Origin: Euglena gracilis | Lineage: Eukaryota > Euglenida > Euglenophyceae > Euglenales | Assembly: GCA_039621445.1 (NCBI GenBank) | Contig: CP154954.1 | Span: 38,897,816 to 38,961,815, forward strand | Direction: 5' to 3' | DNA length: 64,000 bases | Part shown: positions 53,205 to 63,990 of the stretch, piece by piece | How the letters are laid out: each line of letters begins with the position of its first letter | Numbering within the stretch: position 1 is the first letter of the stretch | Position numbers and translations under genes: made by a program | The notes under the pieces: generated by a model | Told to the model about the DNA's origin: nothing | What the model saw: the letters and a program-made list of their open reading frames with translations, nothing else | Database searches by the model: none

Positions 53205-53399
53205 GCCAGAGCAGGCATGCGAACCCGGCCGGCAATGGGAATACCCGAGGCTGCTGCGGGCACCCTGGTGAGTGACGTGTTGCGGTCCGACGTCGGGCTG
53301 GACAACAAGCAGCTGGTGACGGTCCTCGCGGTGGGAGGCGCCCTCATCCCGACGTGGCTGGTGAAAACCCCGTCGGAGGTGTTGAAGACCCGCCGCCAG
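53205..53399 (+). CDS. Carrier exon: helices 2-3 and second signature
   Basis: After acceptor TGCGATCGCAG it reads ARAGMRTRPAMGIPEAAAGT, then NKQLVTVLAVGGALIPTWLV and KTPSEVLKTRRQ. It is 65 codons with phase 0 at both ends; the donor is GTGTCT. PSEVLKTR is the second signature, and PxEV rather than PxD is characteristic of SAM-carrier-like members. Confidence 0.9.
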
Positions 53400-54255
53400 G
53401 TGTCTGTCCTCTCTTTCTCTCTTCTGGCTGGGGTGGGGGGACTTAAGAAATGAACCGGCGCCCCTTTTTTGGATTCTTTCCCAACAATTCGGAGGGAGGT
53501 GTCACTTTTCAGTAACTTTGAGGATCCTCTTTTGGATTTTTGCCAATAATCGGCACAGGAATCCGCCGAAAAATCTCAAAAAAAAAATCGCAAAATCCTC
53601 ATCCACCTTGAGGTTTTGTAAATGCGTCAACCAAGAGGGTATTTTTAAAGAAAAACTGAATTCTAAAACAAAATCGAATTGGAAATTGTGTTGAAATTGA
53701 CAATCTTTGTGACATTGTGAATTTATTGTTCATTGTGAAAATTCTGTGTATTTGTACCTATTTTTGGATCTTCCTGCAGGAAGACCTTTCTCGAAACTTT
53801 AAGCAAAAAAAAATTCCACAGAACCCCCCCAGAAGATAGATCCTCTTTTAGGATCTTCAGCAACCCAGAGAAAAGGATCCGCCGTCTATTGGGGGCAGCA
53901 TAGTGTTCCCCTGTGAGGACGCTGCGAGCAGATCCACATTAGCTTTTTTTTTGGATATTGATGGCTTACTGGGCAGTTGTATTTCTCCTGCCGGCCGAGC
54001 CCCCCAGGTCCCCCCAGGGGGGGATATACTTTTCGGCGCTGAAGGCACCAAAATTTTTGAAAAAGGTGCCATTTTTAGCATTTTTCGCGATTTTTGGCCA
54101 TTTTTGGGGAAAATTGAGTGGGTCCCCCCCCCTGGGGGGCCCCAGGGGGTGGGTGGGTAGGGGGGACCCCCCGGACTTAAAAAAGAACCCTCCCCCACAC
54201 CCACCCACCCATGGCCAGATGGCAATGGCAGGGCCTGGCCCACTCCTCCCATCAG
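53400..54255. other. Carrier intron with CAGGG-family element
   Basis: An AT-rich first half with nothing recognised, then the element copy at 53985-54190. Confidence 0.6.
53985..54190. mobile_element. MITE-like element, CAGGG family, copy 2
   Basis: It shares GGGGATATACTTTTCGGC, TTTTTGAAAAAGGTGCCATT and CCCCGGACTTAAAAAA with copies 1 and 3. The left end is degraded. Confidence 0.65.
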
Positions 54256-54430
54256 GCCGGCACAGCGGAGGACTCCGTGGCGGAGATCGGCCGTGTGGTC
54301 CGGGAGGGCGGCGTCGGCGCGCTGTACGTCGGGTACGGGGCGAACCTCCTCTACGCCTTCCCCGCCGACGTCGTCAAGTTCCTGGTCTATGGCCGGGCCC
54401 GTTGCTGTGGGAACCCCTCCAACCACGGTC
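54256..54430 (+). CDS. Carrier exon: matrix helix and helix 4
   Basis: After acceptor CTCCCATCAG it reads AGTAEDSVAEIGRVVREGGV, then GALYVGYGANLLYAFPADVV and KFLVYG. This is the REGxxALYxGYG...P...KFxVY pattern of carriers. The 3' limit is chosen at GTGTGA (phase 1) to fit the next exon; donors at 54404, 54412 and 54427 also give phase 1. Confidence 0.85.
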
Positions 54431-56324
54431 GTGTGAAGGCTGCATAGAGCAGATTCAAAACCCCTGAGGGCCATTGTTCGGCAAAAAAAAAAGAAGTGAG
54501 AAATATGAGGGTCCACTTTCCAGACCAACGCTGGGAGGTAAATAATTTAAAGAAGGCAATTTTGAGGCTTAAGGCAGTGCTTGGTTTTGCCGGGAGAAAC
54601 ATTCCCAAAGGATTGCCTGGTGCACCGTTTGGGGCCCACCGCCGGGGTCCTCCGCTGCCCAGCCTGTCTTCCCTCCCCGTCACAAGCAGCCCGCCTGCCC
54701 TCGACACCATCAAAGCCTCCCTGCACCCGGGCATCCAACCGCGGCGCTGCCTCGTTTTCAATCCTTTTCGCAATTTAGGATCGCCCAGCGTGTGAGGGCA
54801 TAAGGAAACTCTTGGTGCGGTGGAACTGGTTTTTTTTGGCAATTATTACACACATCCAGAAGCAAAACTTACGGAGAAAATGTGAAGATCAAAGTCGCTT
54901 TATGCAATCGGGTAATTCAAACTTTGGGTGGGGATCAGATTTTATCCAAAACAGAGCCCAACAACTGGGGAAGTTGCCTGAAGGGAGATCCGGTTGGAGT
55001 GTTCATTGATCCATGAGGAATCTCTTCTTCGTCATTAGTCTTTGGGCAATTTCTATCTTATTTTGGTCACATTTATTCTTTTAAAAATATTTATATTCTG
55101 TTAAATATCTGCATGTTTTTTCTGTGTTTTATGTTTCTTATTACCTCATTATCTGACTGGCTGCTCCCAGCTACATGCCCCCCCCCCCCCCGGGAGGACC
55201 ATATAGTCGAATCAGGGGGGGGGTCGTATGGTGGGACCCAGGTCCGACCTTTCGGGGAAAGTCGGGGTTATGGATTGGGATAGGGTGGGGGTTACGACTG
55301 GTTTCCCGTTGGGCTCCCCCTTTTTCGAAAGTTGGGGAGAAGTTAGGCCGCATTGCGGACGGATTTTGGGGGAATTCAGGTCGGTTTCGGGCATTTCTGG
55401 GGCAAACAGGTGATTCAAAAATCTTCTTCCCAAAACGAAATCTTCTTCTTCTTCCCAAAGCAACTCCTAACTTCTGGCCTAATTTGGTCCCTACCCTGCC
55501 AATTTTCGGCGCGACGGTCCTACCCCCTAACCCTATCCCTAAAATTGAATGCCCACCCTCCCCGAATCCGGCACTGCGTGGTTCCCCGACGCCGCGGGAC
55601 CGAACGTCGAAAAGTCGGATTTGGCCCACCATACGACCCCTCCCCCCTGATCCACTATATGCCCCCCCCCCCAACAGATGGCAGCTCCCAACTTTATGGG
55701 AGCTGCCATCTTATTATTATCTTGCGGTATCTTACAGGTTGCCAACACAAAAAACATACCCCCCCTGACAGCACAAAAAACATACCCCCCCCATTTTTTT
55801 TTCAGTTTTTGTGGCAGCCATAACTTCGGCTGTGCACCATGTTGAGGTCTCGGACATACTCCATATTGTTGCCTGTGAAATACCCATCTAAAGATGTCTC
55901 TGTGCATTTTCCTCGATTCCCCCTCCACCCCGAGTTATGGGCCCCTCAAAAGTGCTCCGCACATGTACATTATTATATTATCTTACAAACGGGGTTGCTC
56001 CCTCCGGGCAGGTCTGCTGGTGCTCGGGCTGGAGGCCCATGCTCTCAGCGGAAAGCATGCGGAATATGGAACGGGACCTTTGGGTCCCCTCTGACAAGTT
56101 GGTTGGTGGGTCCCAGTGCGCGGCCCGCCAGAACCCCACCCGTTGAATGGCTTCGCACATGGACGACGCCTAAATCAGGTTGAACGATCCAACTCTCCAT
56201 CGGGAAATTGTGGAACCCGCCTTTGGGACAGAACCCTTCCGTTTGGGACAGAGAGAATTGTGCCCGTGTGTTGGAAGACGGTGGGGCAAACCCAACCCAG
56301 ATCCCGCCTGGGGTGACAGGGCAG
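54431..56324. other. Carrier intron with inverted-repeat element
   Basis: It contains the third copy of the GGGTCGTATGGTGGG element (55163-55725). The rest shows no coding signal. Confidence 0.65.
55163..55725. mobile_element. Inverted-repeat element, GGGTCGTATGGTGGGACC family, copy 3
   Basis: Left GGGTCGTATGGTGGGACCCA at about 55226 is inverted at the right (GGCCCACCATACGACCCC, about 55624-55641). The core shares GAGAAGTTAGGCCGCATTG, TTCAAAAATCTTC, CCTAACCCTATCCCTAAAAT and GACCGAACGTCGAAAAGTCG with copy 1. The outer CCCAACTTTATGGGAGCTGC sequence matches the ends of the 39 kb palindromes. Confidence 0.75.
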
Positions 56325-56438
56325 TGCCGCGGGGGCCCCTCTCCCCGGTGGAGTCGGCTGTGTTCGGAGGCGTGGCGGGGATGACCGCGGCGCTCGTGAC
56401 CACCCCGCTGGACGTGATCCGGCCCAGGGCCCACCTCC
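56325..56438 (+). CDS. Carrier exon: helix 5 and third signature
   Basis: After acceptor GACAGGGCAG (phase 1) it reads PRGPLSPVESAVFGGVAGMT, then AALVTTPLDVIRPRAHL. TTPLDVIRPR is the third signature; the usual TR is PR here. The donor is taken as GTGGCA in phase 1, which fits the next exon. Confidence 0.88.
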
Positions 56439-56455
56439 GTGGCATTTTCTGCCCC

Positions 56456-56582
56456 CACAACACACGCGCACACACAACACACACAACACACACAACACAC
56501 ACAACACACACACACACAACACACACACAAACACACACACACACACAACACACAACACACACACGCGCGCATGCAACACACA

Positions 56583-56614
<32 letters not shown>

Positions 56615-56660
56615 TCACACACATCACACACGTCACACATCACACATCACGCACAGCGTG
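56456..56660. repeat. (CA)n microsatellite
   Basis: About 200 bp of CACAACACAC and CACACA with CGCG interruptions, directly after the exon. Confidence 0.95.
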
Positions 56661-57673
56661 GCTAGGTTGGGGTCAGGGATTTTTTTTCAACTTTGGACCT
56701 GCAGCCGTTTTTTGGCCCTTTTTTCTTCTTTTTTTTTACCCCAAAATTGACCCCCCCCCAAAAAAAGAGAGCATCCGGATCCCGCTTCCCCTCAGAGGGG
56801 GGTGAGGGTGCCCCCTGGGTTGGTGGGTGGGCCCCTCCTCTGGTCTTTAAGAAATCTCTTGTTGGGGCTGTGGTGTTGTGGTCTGGGTTATCAGTGTCGG
56901 AACCATGCCATTGTTTAAGGTGCGTCCGACCTGACTGACCGGTTTTGTTTTGTGACTGACTGGTGGCCCGGACCCCCAATTGGGTGGGGTTGGCCAGAAA
57001 TCCGAAGTGGCTACCCGACGCTTAAGGACCTGGAAAAAAATGGGGGCTTTTTGGCCAATATCCATTTATTTTAGGCCATTTTTGACCCGATTGATGACCA
57101 CCCCACGACCACAATGGGGGGAGTGGGTGGCTGGTTTTTGAAAGTGACTGACTGGCCTTTTTTTTTGGATAGCAGAAAGCAACCCTCCTCCCCCCCCCCC
57201 CGGCCAAGGAGCAATGATTGGCTGCAGTCCGGTGGATCGACCCCATTTTTAATCCACACAAACATTCCAATCAGTATTCTGGTAGCCAAACCTGGACTTG
57301 CTGCATCCACGCCCGCGCTCCACTGGAATTGAGAAAAGCGCGGGATCAACGAGCCCATTTGGCTGCCTCGGCCGCAGCTGGCGGAACTTTCGTGGTTGGG
57401 CAAACACAGAAAGTAAAAACAATGGGGGACCAGCCATTTGTCCGAATGGTCACATCCCCCCCTGCATTTCCAACGCCCTTTTGGAGGAGTTTTTTTTTGT
57501 CCTTTTTGAGATGCGAAGCCGCCAACAACACCCGGCGGAAGCCCCCGGATGGCCCTGTTTGTCCATTTTCCTCCCTGTCCATTTCGTCTGGACTGCCAGT
57601 TCCACCCCCCAACCCCGGGCATCCCGCTCTCCCCCCCTCTCCCCCGGGCTGGGCAAGCAGCCGTCCCCCGTAG

Positions 57674-57822
57674 TGTGTGTCCCCGAGCCCGAGGGGGCCG
57701 GCCCTGCCGGGACCCGCCTGATGGCGGAGGCCGACCAGCGGCGGTACAGCTCCGCCCTGGACTGCGCCGTCAAGACGGTCCGCGAGGGCCAGGGCCGGCT
57801 GCAGGGCGTTGCGTGGGTGGTC
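57674..57822 (+). CDS. Carrier exon: matrix loop before helix 6
   Basis: After TCCCCCGTAG (phase 1) it reads EPEGAGPAGTRLMAEADQRR, then YSSALDCAVKTVREGQGRLQ. The YSSALDCAVKTVREGQG piece is the usual Y.g..dc...i..EG carrier loop. The 3' end is uncertain: GTTGCG at 57810 or GTGGTC at 57819 both give phase 0. Confidence 0.8.
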
Positions 57823-58184
57823 GCCAGTCGACAACGTTTTCCAGGCAGCAGCTCCCAGGGCCGCTGATGCAAAGTTGGGGGCAGTCGCGCTGGGCTGAAA
57901 TGAAAAAAAAAATATACAAAGCGCAAAGCTAAGAATTTTGCGAGAGGATGGTCAAATGGCCAACAATTGAGCTTTTTTTGTTTTCACATTTGTATTTTTT
58001 GCCAAAAAAAATCCCAACCTGCTGGATTTGGTCTTTTTTTTGCATGTTTTTGGCAACCAGCCGGGTCCAGCTGCCAGCCAGCCGGAACCCCCCCCCCCCC
58101 GGATCCCAACTCCCCAGGGGTCGCAGGTCCAGTCTCCAGGCAGCACCTTGGCCCACCTGTCCCACGGGCCAACCGCCAAGCCAG

Positions 58185-58346
58185 GGGGCCCTGCGGGCCG
58201 ACGGGTGGCCAGTGCTGCTGTCCGGGGTGGGGCCCCGGCTGACGTCCAAGGTGCTTGCCAACGCCATCCAGTTCGCCAGCTTCGACTTCAGCCAGCGCCT
58301 GCTCGGCGCCCGCCGCCAGCGGGGGATGGGACGCGGGGCGGACAGG
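58185..58346 (+). CDS. Carrier exon: helix 6 and C-terminus
   Basis: After GCCAAGCCAG (phase 0) it reads GWPVLLSGVGPRLTSKVLAN, then AIQFASFDFSQRLLGARRQR. It matches the LFSGVGPR...I.FA.F..S helix 6 pattern. The frame continues Gly/Arg-rich to beyond 58346, with no stop before GTCTGC at 58347, so either a further exon supplies the C-terminus or the frame reads on through 58407. Confidence 0.88.
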
Positions 58347-59183
58347 GGAGGGGGGTCTGCCAATCAGCAGCTGCATGGCAGCATTCTCCTTCACGTGCAG
58401 TGCAAAAAATGAACAGGCTGCTTTGCCGCCCCAGAGCATCGGCCATCGAACTTCGACCCATGAAGTTGCATTCCCTCCCTGGCGGGATTTGGGGGCGTTG
58501 TCGGAGACACCACCGGGATTCCTGGGGGCTGGCCCATCCCCCCCTGCCACCGACTAGCCCCCGGCGGTCCACCGGCCCTCCCCCCCTGCCCCAGCCTCCT
58601 CCACTGGTGGCCCAGCACTCAGCCACCCCGGCAGGCCCATCCGCCACAGCCGTAAGTCCCGCGGCCGGCGTGGTCAGGCCGACGGCCCCCTTCACACGCC
58701 CATCGGACGCTGTGCCGGTCCTCCTCCACCGCACGACGCAGCCCGCGACACGCCCCAGAATCCCCTTTCCCTTCTGTCAGAGTCCTCCCTCGTTACAAGA
58801 TAATTTTGCATGTTTTGGTTCTTTGTTGTTGGACCCCCCCCCTGCGGCCAAGGACGAGGGCACCTTCCAAATTGTTAGGCATTTTAAGACAATTCAAGGC
58901 ATTTTCAGGCATCTTGAAGGCTTTTTATGGTTTTCAACACCTAATAAAGAAATATGCCTTGCCTCTCCCTCCCCCTGACACTCTGGGAGGGGAAGGAGTT
59001 TCAGACGGGTGGAGCCCACCGTCAGCCTGATCTTTCGGCCAAAAGAAAGTCCAATAGTGAGCATTTTTTTCGGTGAGCATTTTTTTCAGACAACACGGGT
59101 GTTGTTCCTCCCTGGTGCTTCCGGGTTGCAAAAAAAGGGGGCAGATGGGGGAATTCATACAGTTCCGGTTCCCCTTCCCTCAG
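58347..59183. other. Region between carrier and next gene
   Basis: A Pro-rich frame at 58540-58780 (GPPPLPQPPPLVAQHSATPA) may be 3' coding or UTR of the carrier; it has no domain. The segment 58800-59180 has no signal and ends with a clear acceptor, CCTTCCCTCAG, at 59183. Confidence 0.35.
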
Positions 59184-59265
59184 GCCGCGCCGCCCTCCCC
59201 CGCCGCATATGTGACGCAGCCCGGCTGCCGCCCCGCCCCGCGCATGCCCCGCCGCCCGTGACCCG

Positions 59266-59335
59266 ATGTCGGCCGACCGCGGCCCTCCCCGGGGGCCCCC
59301 GCCACCCGGCGGCAAAGGGATGGGCATGGGGCGTG
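59266..59335 (+). CDS. Putative first coding exon of a Gly/Pro-rich protein
   Basis: It encodes MSADRGPPRGPPPPGGKGMG then MGR and ends in phase 1 at donor GTGAGC. The frame is not open back to the acceptor at 59183, so 59184-59265 would be 5' UTR, as in VTI1 where an acceptor also precedes the ATG. The low-complexity RGPPPPGGKG composition is seen in RNA-binding and secreted proteins alike; no function is assigned. Confidence 0.45.
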
Positions 59336-59399
59336 GTGAGCCCAGGGTGACGCCCGGGCCCACCCCTCCAGGCTGTCGTTGGGGGTGTGGGGTATGGGC

Positions 59400-59636
59400 G
59401 GTGGTGCCTGGGGCACATCCATGCACGCACATCTGCACACAAACGTCCACAAATGTTCAAGCAAACAACTGCAAGAAGACAAACCACAGAGTGGGCGTAT
59501 TTAAATACGCACACAAACTCTTCCTCTCGCACACAACACACACAACATGCACACACAAACACACAAACATTCAAACATGCACACATAAATGTTCCCTCTC
59601 CCTCACACAACAGACGCACACATCACATAAACAAAC
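59400..59636. repeat. CA/ACAC-rich tract
   Basis: Degenerate ACACACAAAC and CACACAACAC sequence; no gene. Confidence 0.8.
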
Positions 59637-59898
59637 CAGGGTTTTTTTTTTTAGTCTTGAACCCCTGGGGGGAAGGGGTGGTAGGGGGGGTGGGTCCGGC
59701 CGAGCCCCCCCCCCCCGGGTCCCCCCAGGGGGGATTTACTTCTTGGCGCCGAAGGCACCGAAAATTTTTGAAAAGGTGCTATTTTTTAGCATTTCCGCAC
59801 TTTTTTGGCCATTTTCGGGGGAAATTAGGTGGGTCCCCCAGGACAAGGGGTGGGTGGGTTGGGGACCCCCCTCCCACCGGTCTTAAAAAAAATCCCTG
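59637..59898. mobile_element. MITE-like element, CAGGG family, copy 3
   Basis: The best preserved copy, 262 bp. Left end CAGGGTTTTTTTTTTTAGTC and right end GTCTTAAAAAAAATCCCTG form an inverted repeat. It sits in a CA-rich tract, so a target duplication cannot be told apart from the tract itself. Confidence 0.75.
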
Positions 59899-60012
59899 AC
59901 ACAAACACTAAAACACACAGGAGAGTTCCCTCTCTCTCTTACGACGCACACACAACGCACACACCCACAATACACACACACAACGCACACACCCACAATA
60001 CACACACACACA

Positions 60013-60043
<31 letters not shown>

Positions 60044-60051
60044 CGCCAAAG

Positions 60052-60164
60052 GCGGGGCCCTGCCCTTGCCCGGGCCCCGCGGCCCGCCTTTCGGTCCCCC
60101 TGGGCTGCCCCCCGGCTCCCCTGCCTCGGGCCCCGGCCCTGGCCATGCATCCACTTCCCCCGGC
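60052..60164 (+). CDS. Putative second exon of the Gly/Pro-rich protein
   Basis: A (CT)n tract leads to acceptor CCGCCAAAG. The phase fits the end of 59335 and gives GALPLPGPRGPPFGPPGLPP then GSPASGPGPGHAS, with strongly biased GC3. The donor could be GTGACC at 60165 or GTCATT at 60180. The call rests on phase, composition and acceptor. Confidence 0.4.
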
Positions 60165-60230
60165 GTGACCCCCTTGAAAGTCATTCGAATGAAACCCCAA
60201 TTTGTCGTGGACACATATTTCCATATATAT

Positions 60231-61609
60231 GTATGTCTGTCTGTCTGTCTGTATGTATGTATGTATGTATGTATGTATGTATGTATGTATGTATGTATGT
60301 ATGTATGTATGTATGTATGTATGTATGTATGTATGTATGTATGTATGTATGTATGCCTGAATGTATGTATGTATGTATGTATGTACGTATGTATGTATGT
60401 ATGTATGTATGTATGTATGTATGTATGTATGTATGTATGTATGTATGTATGTATGTATGCATGTATGTATGTATGTATGCATGTATGTATGTATGTAGGT
60501 ATGTATGTATGTATGTATGTATGTATGTATGTATGTATGCATGTATGTATGTATGTATGTATGTATCTTGTATGTATGTGCATGTAGTATGTATGTATGT
60601 GTGTATGTATGTATGTATGTATGTATGTATGTATGTATGTATGTATGTATGTATGTATGTGTGTATGTATGTATGTATGTATGTAGGTGTATAAGTATGT
60701 ATGTATGTATGTACGTATTCCAGATGTATGTATGTATGTATGTATGTATGTATGTATGTATGTCTGTATGTATGTATGTATGTATGTATGTATGTATGTA
60801 TGTATGTATGTATGTATGTATGTATGTATGTATGTATGTATGTATGTATGTATGTATGTATGTAGGTATGTATGTATGTATGTATGTATGTATGTATGTA
60901 TGTATGTATGTATGTATGCATGTATGTATGTCTGTATGTATGTATGTATGTATGTCTGTATGTATGTATGTATGTATGTATGTATGTATGTATGTATGTA
61001 TGTATGTATGTATGTATGTATGTATGTATGTATGTATGTATGTATGTATGTATGTATGTATGTATGTATGTATGTATGTATGTATGTATGTATGTATGTA
61101 TGTATGTATGTATGTATGTATGTATGTATGTATGTATGTATGTATGTATGTATGTATGTATGTATGTATGTATGTATGTATGTATGTATGTATGTATGTA
61201 TGTATGTATGTATGTATGTATGTGTATGCATGCATGTATGTATGTATGTATGTATGTATGTATGTATGTATGTATGTCTGTCTGTATGTATGTATGTATG
61301 TCTGTATGTATGTATATGTATGTATGCATGTATGTATGTGTGTATGTATGTATGTATGTATGTATGTTGTCTGTCTGTATGTATGTATGTATGTCTGTCT
61401 GTCTGTATGTATGTATGTATGCATGTATGTTATGTATGTATGTATGTATGTAGTATGTATGTGTGTATGTATGTATGTATGTCTGTCTGTCTGTATGTAT
61501 GTATGTATGTTTTTTGTTTGTATGTATGTATTTTTGTATGTAATGTATGTATGTATGTATGTATGTATGTATGTATGTATGTATGTATGTATGTATGTAT
61601 GTATGTATG

Positions 61610-61640
<31 letters not shown>

Positions 61641-63233
61641 TGTATGTATGTATGTAATGTATGTATGTATGTATGTATGTATGTATGTATGTATGTATGT
61701 ATGTATGTATGTATGTATGTATGTATGTATGTATGTATGTATGCATGTATGTATGTATGTATGTATGTATGTATGTATGTATGCATGCATGTATGTATGT
61801 ATGTATGTATGTATGTATGTATGTATGTATGTATGTATGTATGTATGTATGTATGTATGCATGTCTGTATGTATGTATGTATGTATGTATGTATGTATGT
61901 ATGTATGTATGTATGTATGTATGCATGTATGTATGTATGTATGTATGTATGTATGTATGTCTGTATGTATGTATGTCTGTCTGTATGTCTGTCTGTATGT
62001 ATGTATGTATGTATGTATGTATGTATGTATGTATGTATGTATGTATGTATGTATGTATGTATGTATGTATGTATGTATGTATGTATGTATGTATGTATGT
62101 ATGTATGTATGTATGTATGTATGTATGTATGTATGTATGTATGTCTGTATGTATGTATGTATGTATGTATGTATGTATGTATGTATGTATGTATGTATGT
62201 ATGTATGTATGTATGTAGTATGTATGTATGTATGTATGTATGTATGTATGTATGTATGTATGTATGTATGCATGTATGTATGTATGTATGTATGTATGTA
62301 TGTATGTATGTATGTATGTATGTATGTATGTATGTATGTATGTATGTATGTATGTATGTATGTATGTATGTATGTATGTATGTATGTATGTATGTATGTA
62401 TGTATGTATGTATGTGTGTGTGTATGTATGTATGTCTGTCTGTCTGTATGTATGTATGTTGTCTGTCTGTCTGTATGTATGTATGTCTGTCTGTCTGTCT
62501 GTCTGTATGTATGTATGTATGTATGTATGTATGTATGTATGTATGTATGTATGTATGTATGTATGTATGTATGCATGTATGTATGTATGTATGTATGTAT
62601 GTGTATGTATGTATGTATGTATGTATGTATGTATGTATGTATGTATGTATGTATGTATGTATGTATGTATGTATGTATGTATGCATGTATGTATGTATGT
62701 ATGTATGTATGTATGTATGTATGTATGTATGTATGTATGTATGTATGCATGCATGCATGCATGTATGTATGTATGTATGTGTATGTATGTATGTATGTAT
62801 GTATGTATGTGTGTATGTATGTATGTATGCATGTATGTATGTATGTATGTATGTATGTATGTATGTATGTATGTATGTATGTATGTATGTATGTATGTAT
62901 GTATGTATGCATGTATGTATGTATGTATGTATGTATGTATGTATGTATGTATGTATGTATGTATGCATGTATGTATGTATGTATGTATGTATGTATGTAT
63001 GTATGTATGTATATGTGTGTAGGTATGTATGTATGTATGTATATATGTATGTATGTGTATGTATGTATGGTATGTATGTATGTATGCATGTGTATGTCTG
63101 TCTGTCTGTATGTATGTATGTATGTCTGTCTGTCCGTCTGTATGTATGTATGTATGTATGTATGTGTGTATGTATGTATGTATGTATGTCTGTCTGTCTG
63201 TATGTATGTATGTATGTTGTCTGTCTGTATGTA

Positions 63234-63264
<31 letters not shown>

Positions 63265-63764
63265 ATGTATGTATGTATGTATGTATGTATGTATGTATGT
63301 ATGTATGTATGTATGTATGTCTGTATGCATGTATGTATGTATGTATGTATGTATGTATGTATGTATGTATGTATGTATGTATGTATGTATGTATGTATGT
63401 ATGTATGTATGTATGTATGTATGTACATGTATGTATGTATGTATGTATGTATGTATGTATGTATGTATGTATGTATGTATGTATGCATGTATGTATGTAT
63501 GTATGTATGTATGTATGTATGTATGTATGTATGTATGTATGTATGTATGTATGTATGTATGTATGTATGCATGTATGTATGCATGTATGTATGTATGTAT
63601 GTATGTATGCATGTATGTATGTATGTATGTATGTATGTATGTATGTATGTATGTATGTATGTATGTATGTATGTATGTATGTATGTATGTATGTATGTAT
63701 GTATGTATGTATGTATGTATGTATGTATGTATGTATGTATGTATGTATGTATGTATGTATGTAT
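60231..63764. repeat. 3.5 kb (ATGT)n tetranucleotide array
   Basis: Almost pure ATGT with scattered variants (CTGT blocks, CATG, single GTGT, and frame-breaking single-base changes near 61366, 61430, 61451, 61540, 61640, 62218 and 63069). CTGT-rich blocks cluster near 61275-61490, 62430-62500 and 63090-63260. Open frames up to 1352 codons (IHTYIHTY on minus, MYVCMYVC on plus) are artefacts of a repeat whose unit of four makes all frames open. Confidence 0.97.
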
Positions 63765-63786
63765 ACCTGTGTGTGTGTGTGTGTTT

Positions 63787-63990
63787 AGATCCACGACATC
63801 CCCCCCAGGGGTGTCGCTACGTGAATCCATGGCCCCGGCCCCGGCCCCGGCCTCCCCGGGCCCCTGCTGGGCAAGGGCGGGCCGGGCAAGGGGGCCCCCG
63901 GCAAGGGCGGCCCCCCCGGCAAGGGAGGTCCGGGACCACACCGTGGCTTGCAGTCCCCCTCCCCCCCTCAGTGTGTGTGTGTGGGTGGGT
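63787..63990 (+). CDS. Possible further exon, Gly-Lys-Gly repeats, unresolved
   Basis: One frame with almost only G/C third positions reads LLGKGGPGKGAPGKGGPPGK, similar in flavour to the GGKGMGMGRG of the 59266 exon. A TGA lies 12 bases before this frame's first Gly codon, so the acceptor CCCCCCCAG at 63809 cannot serve it; another frame starting MAPAPAPASPGP is open from that acceptor. The window ends before this can be settled. Confidence 0.25.

Larger units (their letters stand above)
51808..58346 (+). other. Gene span: SLC25 mitochondrial carrier
   Basis: At least eight exons give the three-fold repeated six-helix carrier fold of the mitochondrial inner membrane. The signature motifs PLDTIRCR, PSEVLKTR and PLDVIRPR fall at the ends of helices 1, 3 and 5. 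The pieces LYAGIVP, GALYVGYGANLLYAFPADVV and VLLSGVGPRLTSKV occupy the helix 2, 4 and 6 positions. The PSEV and VGYG...L.Y..P motifs and the general layout most resemble S-adenosylmethionine carriers (plant SAMC, SLC25A26); mitoferrin-like carriers are an alternative. The N-terminus upstream of 51808 was not found. Substrate assignment is inference. Confidence 0.85.

Noticed and set aside
59883-63941. Minus-strand open frame of 1352 codons, IHTYIHTY repeats, and plus-strand MYVC frames
   Set aside because: A tetranucleotide repeat without stop codons is open in every frame. The composition is that of the repeat, and only the array is real.
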